The position numbers and the translations under genes are program-made. This document shows positions 19,393-28,420 of a stretch of 64,000 nucleotides of DNA, piece after piece (position 1 is the first letter of the stretch; each line of letters opens with the position of its first letter). This DNA is from Onthophagus taurus (lineage: Eukaryota > Arthropoda > Insecta > Coleoptera > Scarabaeidae), in NCBI RefSeq assembly GCF_036711975.1, contig NC_091973.1:14570001-14634000 (forward strand). Reading direction: 5' to 3'. The notes beneath the pieces were generated by a model that was given only the letters and a program-made list of their open reading frames with translations, ran no database searches and was not told the origin of the DNA.

Positions 19393-22158
19393 TTATTCTA
19401 GCCTACAACTATCGTTCATGTTCGTGATCATATGTGTTATCGGCGCCCTTTTTTTGACATTTGTTCTGCATAAAGGTGGATAAAAATACAAATGGGACCG
19501 AGAATTTATGCGCGGCACCACTATATTCACTCGCGACAACAACCACGCACAATCGATCTCACCACACATCAACTTTTGCAAGAACGAGGCACTTTGGACC
19601 ATGCTTCTATCCTGCAGAGAAGGAAGCTTGTGGCGATGCAGTAGATCTAAGTAGTTCATTCCTTTAGGCGGATATTGACCACCCATACGATATGACAAAA
19701 ATTTGAGAAATCGACGCTGGACTTTCTCAACCATTAGTTGTTGTGACGTGTAAATAGGGTACCATATTACAGAGGCATACTGGAGGCGAGAGATCACCAG
19801 AGCCATAAATAGCGTTTTCAGGGTACCAAAATCAGCAAATCGACCCATGATCCTCAGTATGAAACCCAAAGTTCTCCAAGCCTGAGAGCACATCTCCTCA
19901 ATATAGGGCAAGAAAGAAAGTTCTGAGTCAAACAGATCCTTCACCGTAGAGACCCTTGTTAGAGGTATGGAAGCCGCAATATAAACTGTGTCGATTTTAT
20001 TTAACTTCTTTGTAAATGATATATAAGTACATTTACTGATACTTAAAGAAAGGGCATTGAAATTGCACCACTTCTGAATAATGTCCAGGTTGTTCTGCAG
20101 CATCCTAGAGTCATCCAATGATCTGACCTCCACAAAAATTTTCAAATCATCAGCATAAGCAAGCACTGGACAGGTAAGCGAGTCTAATAAATCGTTTATA
20201 TATAGAACAAATAGCAGCGGTCCCAGATTGGATCCTTGAGGAACTCCAGATGTAGGCGAGTAGCCGTCGGAATAAAATCCATTGTAAAAAACACGACATA
20301 CTCTATCAGCAAGGTACGATTTCATCAAATTTAATGAATTAGAAGACATACCAAAATAGCTCAATTTCTGTAGCAACATACTGTGATCAATGCGATCAAA
20401 GGCCTTCTCAAAATCGGTATAAACTACGTCGAATTGTCCACCAACATCCATTACCTCTGCGACGTACTGGGTAAGACAACATAAATTAGTTATTGTCGAG
20501 CGTTTAGGCACAAAACCATGTTGGTGAGGCGATACATATGATTGTGTGTGACGATAAATTGTATTAAAAATTATCTGCTCATATACCTTTGCAAAATTAG
20601 ATAGAATAGCAATTGGTCTATAGTTGGTTACCAAGGACTTGTCACCTTTCTTAAATACGGGCTTGATTCTAGCTGACTTCCATCTCTGAGGGAAAATCGA
20701 AGCAGTTATAGAGCGATTAATAATGTACATCAACGGTTTAGCTAACGCAAATCGTACATCACGTACCAGAAAACTAGGTATTTGGTCTTCACCCGCTGTG
20801 AGTTTGGAGCTAAAACCCCTCATTACAGCAATTATCTCCTCCTCGGTTACCTGATGGATATTAAACATTGGCAACGTGGGAACTGCGTCAGTAAAATCCC
20901 TGGAATTGTCAGAATAAACAGATGAAAAATAGGAATCGAAAGCATTGACTATATCAATCGGAATAGTATATTCATCTACATCATCTCTAACGATCGACGG
21001 TATTCTGCTAGTACCTTGCTTTAGTCGAACGAAATTCCAGAAATCACTAGGATCGTGCTTTAAATTATCAGAGGCATGTTGCCAAAAGGAATTGTAAGCA
21101 GCGTCGATTTGTTCTTTTACTAGTGATCTCATTCTAATGAAGTGATCGAGATAGAACGTTTGTTTGGTAGTTCTGTACTTGTGTCTATAGTACTCTTTAG
21201 TTTTAAGGTTTTTAATTATTTCCTTAGAGAACCACTGAGGATAATTGTTTTGCTTCTGTTGAGTGCAAGGCACCGATTTCTCTATTAAATTATAAAGAGA
21301 AGTATAAAACAAATCCAACATTTCGTCCACGTCGTTTACATCTTTTAAAAATGACCAATCCATGAGAGCAATGTCATCATATAAAGTCGGAAAATTCGCT
21401 CTTCGAAAGTTAAATCGAGAGACAACAGCGTTTGGAAAAACAGTCGGAAATTTTGTAATTTCAATTGATAGAGCAGTCGACAACGCCGGATGATGCTTAT
21501 CCTCAGGAACGAAAGGATAGAGCTCCTTCTCAATACAAATTTGACTATCCAAGTTAGTGAAAATTAAATCAAGAATTCTACCATAGGCATTTCGGATTGT
21601 GTTGATTTGATTCAAATTTAAAAAATCAATAAAGTTTCGCACACTCAGTGCTCTTGGGCAGTTATAATTGTCAGCATATTCAAAAACATTGAAATCCCCC
21701 ATCAAAAGTATGTTATGATTAATTATCAGTGTAGTCAAAGCATCAAAATATCTATCAAGTTCATCATGTGAAATGGCAGGCGGTACATAGACAACTCCAA
21801 TTAATAAGCAAAAATCACCAAGATATAACTTGGCTATAGATGTCTGAATAAACGGACAAAGTCTCTCGATGAACGTTGTGTCTACGCTAACTGCGGTGTA
21901 CTCTTTAGAAATAGCAAGTAAAGTACCCCCACCTAGGGAGGCCTGCGCAATATTTCTATCACAACGGAAAACCTGGTAGCGGTGATCAAATAATTCGCCA
22001 TCAGAAATAGAAGCGTTCAACCATGTTTCAGTAAAAAATAGTAAGTCAAAAGAACCTTCAGACGAAGCAGTGTAAAAATTGTGAGTTTTGGTACGTAGTC
22101 CTCTAACGTTTTGATAATATAACTGTAAAGATAATTTAGTTCGGGCGCTGTTGGGCAA
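19393..22158 (-). CDS. CR1-like LINE ORF2 (endonuclease-reverse transcriptase)
   Basis: A 921-residue open frame. Endonuclease (residues ~1-230): LYYQNVRGLRTKT, LFFTETWLN, GGGTLLAISK, LLMGDFNVFEY. RT (~480-760): RWKSARIKPVFKKGDKS, NYRPIAILSNFAKV, QHGFVPKRSTITNL, YTDFEKAFDRIDHSML, GVPQGSNLGPLLFVLYINDL and the catalytic AYADDLKIF (~residue 668). A C-terminal domain ends RTNVKKRAPITHM. The enzyme nicks the target and copies the RNA at the nick. The first codon shown is TTG; the frame is open only ~24 nt further up and has no ATG for well over 100 codons, so a non-AUG or reinitiation start, or loss of the ATG, is implied. Confidence 0.85.
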   Translation of the reverse strand: MPNSARTKLSLQLYYQNVRGLRTKTHNFYTASSEGSFDLLFFTETWLNASISDGELFDHRYQVFRCDRNIAQASLGGGTLLAISKEYTAVSVDTTFIERLCPFIQTSIAKLYLGDFCLLIGVVYVPPAISHDELDRYFDALTTLIINHNILLMGDFNVFEYADNYNCPRALSVRNFIDFLNLNQINTIRNAYGRILDLIFTNLDSQICIEKELYPFVPEDKHHPALSTALSIEITKFPTVFPNAVVSRFNFRRANFPTLYDDIALMDWSFLKDVNDVDEMLDLFYTSLYNLIEKSVPCTQQKQNNYPQWFSKEIIKNLKTKEYYRHKYRTTKQTFYLDHFIRMRSLVKEQIDAAYNSFWQHASDNLKHDPSDFWNFVRLKQGTSRIPSIVRDDVDEYTIPIDIVNAFDSYFSSVYSDNSRDFTDAVPTLPMFNIHQVTEEEIIAVMRGFSSKLTAGEDQIPSFLVRDVRFALAKPLMYIINRSITASIFPQRWKSARIKPVFKKGDKSLVTNYRPIAILSNFAKVYEQIIFNTIYRHTQSYVSPHQHGFVPKRSTITNLCCLTQYVAEVMDVGGQFDVVYTDFEKAFDRIDHSMLLQKLSYFGMSSNSLNLMKSYLADRVCRVFYNGFYSDGYSPTSGVPQGSNLGPLLFVLYINDLLDSLTCPVLAYADDLKIFVEVRSLDDSRMLQNNLDIIQKWCNFNALSLSISKCTYISFTKKLNKIDTVYIAASIPLTRVSTVKDLFDSELSFLPYIEEMCSQAWRTLGFILRIMGRFADFGTLKTLFMALVISRLQYASVIWYPIYTSQQLMVEKVQRRFLKFLSYRMGGQYPPKGMNYLDLLHRHKLPSLQDRSMVQSASFLQKLMCGEIDCAWLLSRVNIVVPRINSRSHLYFYPPLCRTNVKKRAPITHMITNMNDSCRLE

Positions 22159-22160
22159 TT

Positions 22161-22931
22161 TTAGTTTAAAGCAGACGAATCAGCAGCGTTATTACGGTTG
22201 ACAATAGTTGGAATTCCTTTGACGTATTTTATAAACAAATTAGATTCACCGTCAGCTATCCTCCTATTCAGATCGGACCTTACCGTTCGATAAAGGGCAT
22301 TCTGCATCGGTCTCCTATCAGAAGAGATAGAAATGTGCTTAAATTTATCCAGTGATTTAAGTTTTTTAGAATTCCTTGTTAATACGGAAACTGATGTTTC
22401 ATTAGGTAAGCGAACTTTAATTGGCCGACAAAGGTTTGGATTGGTTGCATCAAACTTGCCCAACCGATGAACAGTAAAATCGCTATCACACTTCACATCT
22501 ATATTCGAAAAAATCTCAGTAACCGAACGAGAGTCAAACTCAGCTTGATTGGCTTTTGACATACCAACCGGTTCCTTTAGCCCATATACTACAACATTAT
22601 TCCTGCGGCTATTGCGATCGACTACCTCCTGAATAATTTTCTCAAAATCAACAGGCGGCAAAGCGGGCGCCGGCAATTTATCAAAACTAGCTTTAAGATC
22701 CCTTATTTCATCCCTCAAAGTAATAATAATTTGTTTTAATTCCGTAAAATTTGCAGTGATACCTCTACAGGTCTTGCAGGACCAAGTTAACCCCAAATTA
22801 TTTCGTATTTTACTAGCTTCCGCTTTAGATAGATCAATGCAGCCGAGTTGAAACACTTTAAAACAGACGGAACATTCAAGAAAATAACGCTCATCAGCGG
22901 AATTATTACAACAACTACATGTTAATTGCAT
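22161..22931 (-). CDS. CR1-like LINE ORF1 (PHD-like zinc finger protein)
   Basis: A 256-residue protein. An N-terminal PHD-like Cys/His cluster (residues ~3-56) has the spacing of a C4HC3 finger: CSCC, YFLECSVCFKVFQLGC, TWSCKTC. A short coiled-coil follows (KQIIITLRDEIRDLKASFDK, ~70-90). An RRM/L1-ORF1p-like region comes next: NVVVYGLKEP, FTVHRLGKFD and PIKVRLPNE to about residue 190, then a basic tail. ORF1 proteins of this clade coat the element RNA. The start ATG at 22931 is preceded by a long AT-rich leader. The stop TAA is followed directly by ORF2 codons, suggesting coupled translation. Confidence 0.8.
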   Translation of the reverse strand: MQLTCSCCNNSADERYFLECSVCFKVFQLGCIDLSKAEASKIRNNLGLTWSCKTCRGITANFTELKQIIITLRDEIRDLKASFDKLPAPALPPVDFEKIIQEVVDRNSRRNNVVVYGLKEPVGMSKANQAEFDSRSVTEIFSNIDVKCDSDFTVHRLGKFDATNPNLCRPIKVRLPNETSVSVLTRNSKKLKSLDKFKHISISSDRRPMQNALYRTVRSDLNRRIADGESNLFIKYVKGIPTIVNRNNAADSSALN

Positions 22932-23398
22932 ACTGCTAATTGGGGTAAATTAAGGCAAATAATAGGATATACAAAGGGTTACTTCCTTCACGCCAGCGGT
23001 GCCCGTCGCGGCGACTTTAAAAACAAACAAGAAAAGGCAACGGAACTAGTACATAAAAGAATTAAAGGATGAAACAAATATTATAGGGGAAAGAGAGAGA
23101 CAGGATAAGTACTGGTCGGAGCGAACACTCCTCCGCAAAAAAAGAAAAAAAAAAAAAAAGCAAGTGGAAAATTATACGTATAACGCAAAAATCGAGAAAC
23201 AAACAAATATAGCAGGCGCAAATCACGCAAAATTAATCAAATAAAAGTTGCAAAATAAATAAAGAAGTAAATTTTACGTACTATGGTACAAGTTTCAAGC
23301 TTGTAGCTCGAGAAAAGACCGGTCAAAAATCACTTTATTGAAGAGCACCAAGGAAACGACCCACACTCAATAACCTCACTCGCTAAAAGTGAGTGGGG
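22932..23398 (-). other. 5' UTR of the CR1-like LINE
   Basis: No ORF of note. It includes an A-run (plus 23137-23158) and a G/A-rich stretch. Its outer end abuts the gatat duplication at 23399. Confidence 0.6.
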
Positions 23399-23712
23399 AT
23401 ATTAATAATTTTAAATCAAGGATCAGAAATTACTTGTTAGCGAGAGCATTCTACAGTGTGGATGAGTACTGTCTGAGCACTTTTGATGACCTAGTATAGG
23501 CGTTATCTCGCATGCCTTACTCGTCCGGATTTGTGCCGTCGTTTATTGTAGATGTAGTTTTAAGATGTTCTTAATGTTGTTAATTGACTAGCGGTAATGT
23601 TACATGTATTTTTTATTATTTTGTTTGTTATGTATTATACGCTTTTCTGACTTGCGCAAATACTATTGTATGACGTCGCCAATAAAGGTTTATTATTATA
23701 TTATTATTATAT
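23399..23712 (+). pseudogene. LINE ORF2 tail, right half and 3' UTR
   Basis: From 23400 the frame reads DINNFKSRIRNYLLARAFYS, then VDEYCL..., stop (~23500). This is the standard end of such ORF2 proteins and joins naturally to KLLD at 19195. The 3' UTR ends with gccaataaaggtttattattat and an (ATT)n tail near 23685-23712. Confidence 0.7.
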
Positions 23713-23811
23713 ATAAATACTTTTTGATTAAATATGATTAATTCATAAATTTAATATAGGTACTTCCACCCAACGTTTATTTTATTTCTAAAAAAGATAA
23801 GTAATTGAACT

Positions 23812-24228
23812 AGCAATTTTAAATCCGTCTTAGCTCGAGCGTATACCGACCGTTAACCTACCGTCCACCATTTACCTGGTCGATTGCATTTCGACAGGTA
23901 GTCGACGAAGATACGTTGGTTTTTCCGGCGAAATTCCGCATTTTGTTTAATTTTTATTCGAAAAACTAATAAATCGATATTTGATTGTGAGGTACCGTTG
24001 GATTCGTATCGTTTTCATCTTTCGGAAGATACCATAATATACTAGGTGTTCCATTAAAAAAAACGAAGTTGATCCATTTTCCGGAAAAACTAAAAGTGAT
24101 AGCAAAATTTTCCGTAAGAAAATATTTGTGCTGATAAAATATAAAAACTGACGTTTTTTTGTTCATATTGATATCTCAATCTGTTCGGAAGTTAAGAAGG
24201 GGGGGGGGGTTACTTTACGCTAGCACTG
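23812..24228 (-). repeat. Right long terminal inverted repeat
   Basis: Partner of 16988-17410. It ends ...gctagcactg at 24228 before TA. Confidence 0.85.
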
Positions 24229-24307
24229 TATATATGGGTATTGCGAAGTTAGGTTCCCCTTAACAAAAAGCCATCAGGGTTACGGGCCCACAAAATGCCA
24301 TATATAA

Positions 24308-24359
24308 CCAAATGCCTCGTCATCTAACTAGTGACGCGCATGAATGGATTAAGGAGATT
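24308..24359 (+). rRNA. 28S rRNA gene fragment starting at the R2 target junction
   Basis: ccaaatgcctcgtcatctaa, then ctagtgacgcgcatgaatgg and attaaggagatt, is the very conserved 28S stretch just downstream of the R2 retrotransposon cleavage site, with about three changes from the usual metazoan sequence (from memory). The match starts within a base or two of where R2 3' junctions start (TAGCCAAATG) and ends after ~52 bp. It is not a working rRNA gene. Confidence 0.7.
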
Positions 24360-24769
24360 TCGGATTCCCTCTAGGATTCCCTAGAGATAGGCAATTTAAA
24401 ATAAATAAAGAAAACCGCGTTTTGCGCCACCTTCAGAGTTTCTCTCCGACTAATTTGTCATGGCGCGAAAATTTAAATGTAGTTATTCATTTAAATTAAA
24501 TCGTAACATTTTAAAAATCAATTTCTTTCTGTTTTTTACGGCAAATGAAACAAAACATTGATTTATTAACCGAAAAAAAATTAAAAGAAATTATTTTTTG
24601 TTATAGAATCTAGTGCTAAGGAAAATAAAAAAACTAATAAATAAACAGTTTTATTGCTATTTAGACCAATAAGACAATGCTTTTTTGTATATTGGCCACA
24701 TATGTAGTTGCAAAAGCATCAATTGATGATATATTGCCCACTGCAATGTTTATTATTTTATTTAATAAA

Positions 24770-25104
24770 TCTTCACTTACAGTGTTTTTTTTCGGGCGGA
24801 ACAACTGCATTTCCTCCAATAAAATTTTTCATATTGGTGATTAAGTTTAAGGAGTCCACTTCACAATTAGCACTAATTGAATGACGTGATGATAAATTAT
24901 TTATTATTAATGTTTTATAATGATTTTTAAGTTGTGACGATGCTATATCATCTGAAGATGTATCCTAGATCTTGGAAATTTTGAAAATCCATACTATTTC
25001 CATTGAAAGAAATGTGCGGTTGTATAGCCATTTCATCAAATAATAAAACAGTAGTGCATTTAGCAACGGCACAAGCAACCAAAGAGGATAAATCAACTTC
25101 AGGA
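24770..25104 (-). pseudogene. P-element/THAP9-like transposase fragment
   Basis: Minus-strand reading from 25104: PEVDLSSLVACAVAKCTTVL, then LLFDEMAIQPHISFNG, up to a stop near 24956. LLFDEM with the following segment resembles the first catalytic Asp region of P-superfamily transposases. A second frame (24960-24780) reads IASSQLKNHYKTLIINNLSS, then RHSISANCEVDSLN and a GGNAVVPPEK segment, which would be the C-terminal end brought next to it by a deletion. Family call by motif memory; the deletion is inferred. Confidence 0.45.
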
Positions 25105-25622
25105 GTCTGTCACCACAGTGTCATTTGCTATACTTCTCTCGTTCTATCGAACTCAATATTCTATTTTTTTCTTTTCTTAATACCAAAAATGAAATATGTC
25201 ATGGTACCTTCCAAACTTGATTTTACTCTATTACAATACATAAAATATGGTATTGCATATTGATTTTTTATAATGATTGCAGAAGCAAACTATACTATGC
25301 ATTCTCAAAGCAATATAAATATTATTATATTTACCATCTTTTATAACATTATTTTGATCCTATACTAACTTGATGTTGCCATGAAGATTACAATTGCTTT
25401 GTCACTTGTGGAATTCATTCCACTAGTTGAAGGCATGTCTGCAACAAAAAAAAACATTAATATTTCGAACCACTAAACGTTGTTCATTAAAAAGTAGAAA
25501 TCAATGGATGTACCTTGCTAAAATTTGTCGTTCCTGATTTCCAAAATGACCCTGCACCACTGCATTTGATGTTTCCAAAGAAGCACTTATTCCTTTATCT
25601 GATAAAAATAAGAAATATTGTG
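25105..25622. other. AT-rich stretch, nothing recognised
   Basis: No ORF, repeat arm or RNA motif that I can support. It runs up to the ATAAT target duplication of the gypsy element. Confidence 0.4.
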
Positions 25623-25627
25623 ATAAT

Positions 25628-25824
25628 TGTTGTATATGTAAACAACTTGATTGTAGAAACTTTTATTACAATAATTGAGTATAATAACAAGCACTCTAAA
25701 GGTTATTTGTAAGCAATGGTGTATAACGTAAACGTGGTTCTTCTGAACTCTTCTAACTGTCGAATGATGCTCCTCTTCTGGTGTTCGCTGAGTGGCGCTT
25801 GTATGTTTGGTTGCATATATAACA
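25628..25824 (-). repeat. 3' LTR of the gypsy element
   Basis: 197 bp. It differs from 30227-30423 at two sites (a/g in 'ct-actgtc' and g/a near the terminal atatataaca). Confidence 0.9.
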
Positions 25825-25842
25825 ATTATCCCTTGGGAATAT

Positions 25843-28390
25843 TTAAAGATTTAATCTGCTAGGTGCTTTCCTAATTCTTTCAGATCGTCGTAATTCGGGA
25901 ATTGGTGTAATTGTCATTTTCGAAGGAACAATTGTTGTTTTCTCAGGAGTTTCTTTCCTTTCTTGTGGAAGTTTAAACGGTGTTTCAATTTTCGGAACTT
26001 CTTTCGTAACTTCTGGATTTTCTTGTTGAATATTTCGCGTTATTTCTTCTTCAGGTAATTGTCTTTCTTGATTAATTATCTTCCCCGCGTATGGTAAAAG
26101 TTGGTCTCGATGTCTTCTTTGGATTTTACCTTGAATTTCAATATCATAATGTTGAGTCCCGCTTCTACCAACTATGGTTCCAAAGTTCCATTTATCAGTT
26201 GGGTTTGTATAATTTCTAGCTTGTACTTTAGTTCCAATTTCTAAGATATCCTTTCGGTCTCCAGTCGGCATCAAATTCCTCTCATTTATTTCGGTTCCAA
26301 CATCTCTTCGTATTAAGTCTATTCTAGTTCTTATTTTTCTGTTTAACAACATTTCTGCCGGGCTAATCCCAGTTGTTGCATTCGGCGTTTTTCTATATTG
26401 CATCAGAAATCTACAGAGGTTCAATAACAAATCACCCTCGCCAATCTGTGCTCGCAAACTGTTCTTAACTGTTTGAACATATCGTTCTGCCTGTCCATTA
26501 GTTGCTGGATGGTAAGGAGCAGTTAATTTATGATTTATTCCATTAGATTTTAAGAAATTCTTGAATTCGTGTGATGTGAAATTAGTACCATTATCTGATA
26601 CAATTGTATACGGTAATCCAAATCTTGAGAATATTTCTCTAAGAATATTAATGGTAATTGACGATGTTATTGACTTAGTAGGTATTACTTCTAGCCATTT
26701 CGAGTAAGAATCGACTAAGATGAATAAATAAGTACCATGAAATGGTCCAGCGTAGTCTATGTGCAAACGCTGCCATGGTTTGGTTGCATAATCCCAAGGA
26801 TGAACAATACTTTTAGTAGGATTATTTCTATTCCGAGAACAACTAATGCATTGTTTAGTTAAATTTTCTATATCAGCATCAATACCTAGCCACCATACGT
26901 AACTTCGTGCTAGAGATTTCATTCTTACGATTCCAGCATGTGACTGATGTAATTCTTCTAGAATTTGTTGTCGCAATTCCTCTGGTATCGCTACTCGAAT
27001 TCCTCGTAATAGACATCCGTCTTGAATGGTGAATTCTTCTCGAGGAAATCCTTTTGGCATTTCACCGTCCGTCTCTATTGCAATATAAATCTTCTTCAGC
27101 AATGGATCTCGAAGTGTTCTTCTTCGTATTTCATTTTTCGTTATAGGTAATTGTTCGATTTGGTTGATTTGGAATAATTCATGTGAATCATGATTTAAAA
27201 ATGATGACTTAGAAACTGGCATTCTGGATAAGTAATCCACGTTAGCATGAGCCTTGGTGTTGCGGTATTTTATTTCATAATTAAAACCTGAAATATAGTT
27301 AGCATAATGGATTAAACGAATAGCTGAGGTAGCAGGTAAATCTTTTTGTGGATGAAAAATTCGCACTAGTGGTTGATTGTCTGTTATCAACGTAAATCGT
27401 CGTCCATAACAATAATGAAAGAATTTACGCATTCCCCAAACTATCGCAGTGGCTTCCCTGTCTAGTTGGCTGTAGTTTTGTTCTGCTTTCTTTAAGGATC
27501 TTGAAGCGTAGGCTATTGGTCGTTCACTTCCATCCGACATCGTATGGGAAATAACAGCACCAAGTCCTGTGGGTGAAGCGTCTGTAGCCAATGCTAACGG
27601 TAATTCAGGATCGAATGGCGTGAGAACTTCTGTACTTGTAAGGGTTTTCTTGAGGTCAACAAATACATTTTCGCATTGTTTACTCCATATGAATTTAACA
27701 TTCGTTTTTAATAATTGGTATAAAGGATACAATTTAGATGCTAAGTTAGGTAAAAATGACTGGTAATAGTGAACTAATCCCAGAAAACTTCTCAATTGTG
27801 AAACGTTTGTTGGTCTTTCACTTTTTAAAATTGCTTCAACTTTCTCAGGTGCGGTGTGTAAACCCTTTGCATCAATTATGTGTCCCAAATAAAAAATCTG
27901 TTTTCTAAAAAACTGACACTTTTTCTTGTTTAAGTGTAAATTGTTCTGACTTAGTCTCTGCATAACTGCGCGTAGACGATGATACAATTCTTCCATAGTT
28001 GCACCCTGAACTGCGATATCGTCGAAAAAACAAACGACACCGTCCAAATCTTGCATCAATTTGTCCATGAATCGTTGCCATGCAGATGGAGCAGTTTTAA
28101 CTCCGAACATTAGTCTCTTCACCTTGTAGACCCCTTTGTGCGTAGAAATCGCCTGGATCATGGAGCTTTCTTCGTCCATCTTCATATGTAGGTAAGCGTT
28201 TCCTACATCGAGTGTACAAAAATACTTGCCACCCTTCATTTTATTGAAAATATCTTCTATTCTTGGAATCGGGTAACGGTCATCTTGCAAATATTTATTT
28301 ATGGTAATGTTGTATGCTGCACATATTCTTATTCTCCCGTCTTTTCGTGAAACTGGTACGATGGGTGTACCCCACGAAGAATGGATTGTC
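25843..28390 (-). pseudogene. Pol (RT, RNase H, integrase) of gypsy element
   Basis: Readable from ~28388 (IEKTIHSSWGTPIVPVSRKD), with 815 residues open from 28290. RT: DVGNAYLHMKM, the catalytic VCFFDDIAVQG and FLGLVHYYQSFLP. RNase H: ATDASPTGLGAVISH and LITDNQPLVRIFH. Integrase: an HHCC-type finger (LHQSHAGIVRMKSLARSYVW, CISCSRNRNNP), the core LHIDYAGPF, YTIVSDNGTNFTSHEF and NGQAERYVQTVKN with all three acids, then a C-terminal tail with a basic RRSERIRKAP end. A frameshift and stop in ~30 nt (28388-28421) part it from gag-protease. All catalytic residues seen are intact. Confidence 0.8.
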
Positions 28391-28420
28391 TTCTCTATGA
28401 TTTACCTTTCTTTTTTTTAT

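Larger units (their letters stand above)
19198..23398 (-). mobile_element. CR1-like LINE, two open ORFs
   Basis: Minus-strand non-LTR retrotransposon of 4.2 kb. It has a 5' UTR (22932-23398), ORF1 (22931-22161), ORF2 (22158-19393) and a 3' UTR ending in (ATT)n (19198-19220 on the plus strand as (AAT)n after aataaactttattgcc). It is flanked by gatat at 19193-19197 and 23399-23403, the probable target duplication, and lies inside the plus-strand LINE tail. With both ORFs uninterrupted it is the best-preserved LINE in the window. Confidence 0.85.
16988..24228 (+). mobile_element. Tc1/mariner D,D41D transposon with 420-bp TIRs, carrying nested LINEs
   Basis: Inverted repeats 16988-17410 and 23812-24228 both start cagtgctagcgtaaagtaac and are flanked by TA (16986-16987 and 24229-24230), the duplication of this superfamily. 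Both TIRs hold a C/G run after ~23 bp and the same internal order throughout. The transposase is at 17600-18691. About 4.9 kb of the 7.24-kb span is later LINE sequence (about 18833-23710). Without it the transposon would be ~2.4 kb. Confidence 0.85.

Noticed and set aside
18780-23730. Target duplication for the plus-strand LINE tail (tactttgatt / tactttttgatt)
   Set aside because: Matches are short, AT-rich and not placed exactly at both ends.
16981-24245. gggtat...gcgaa similarity on both sides of the mariner element
   Set aside because: Too short and orientation does not fit a TA-targeting element; likely chance.
25003-25263. 86-codon plus frame
   Set aside because: Partly antisense to the P-like transposase piece; rest hydrophobic AT-rich translation without homology.
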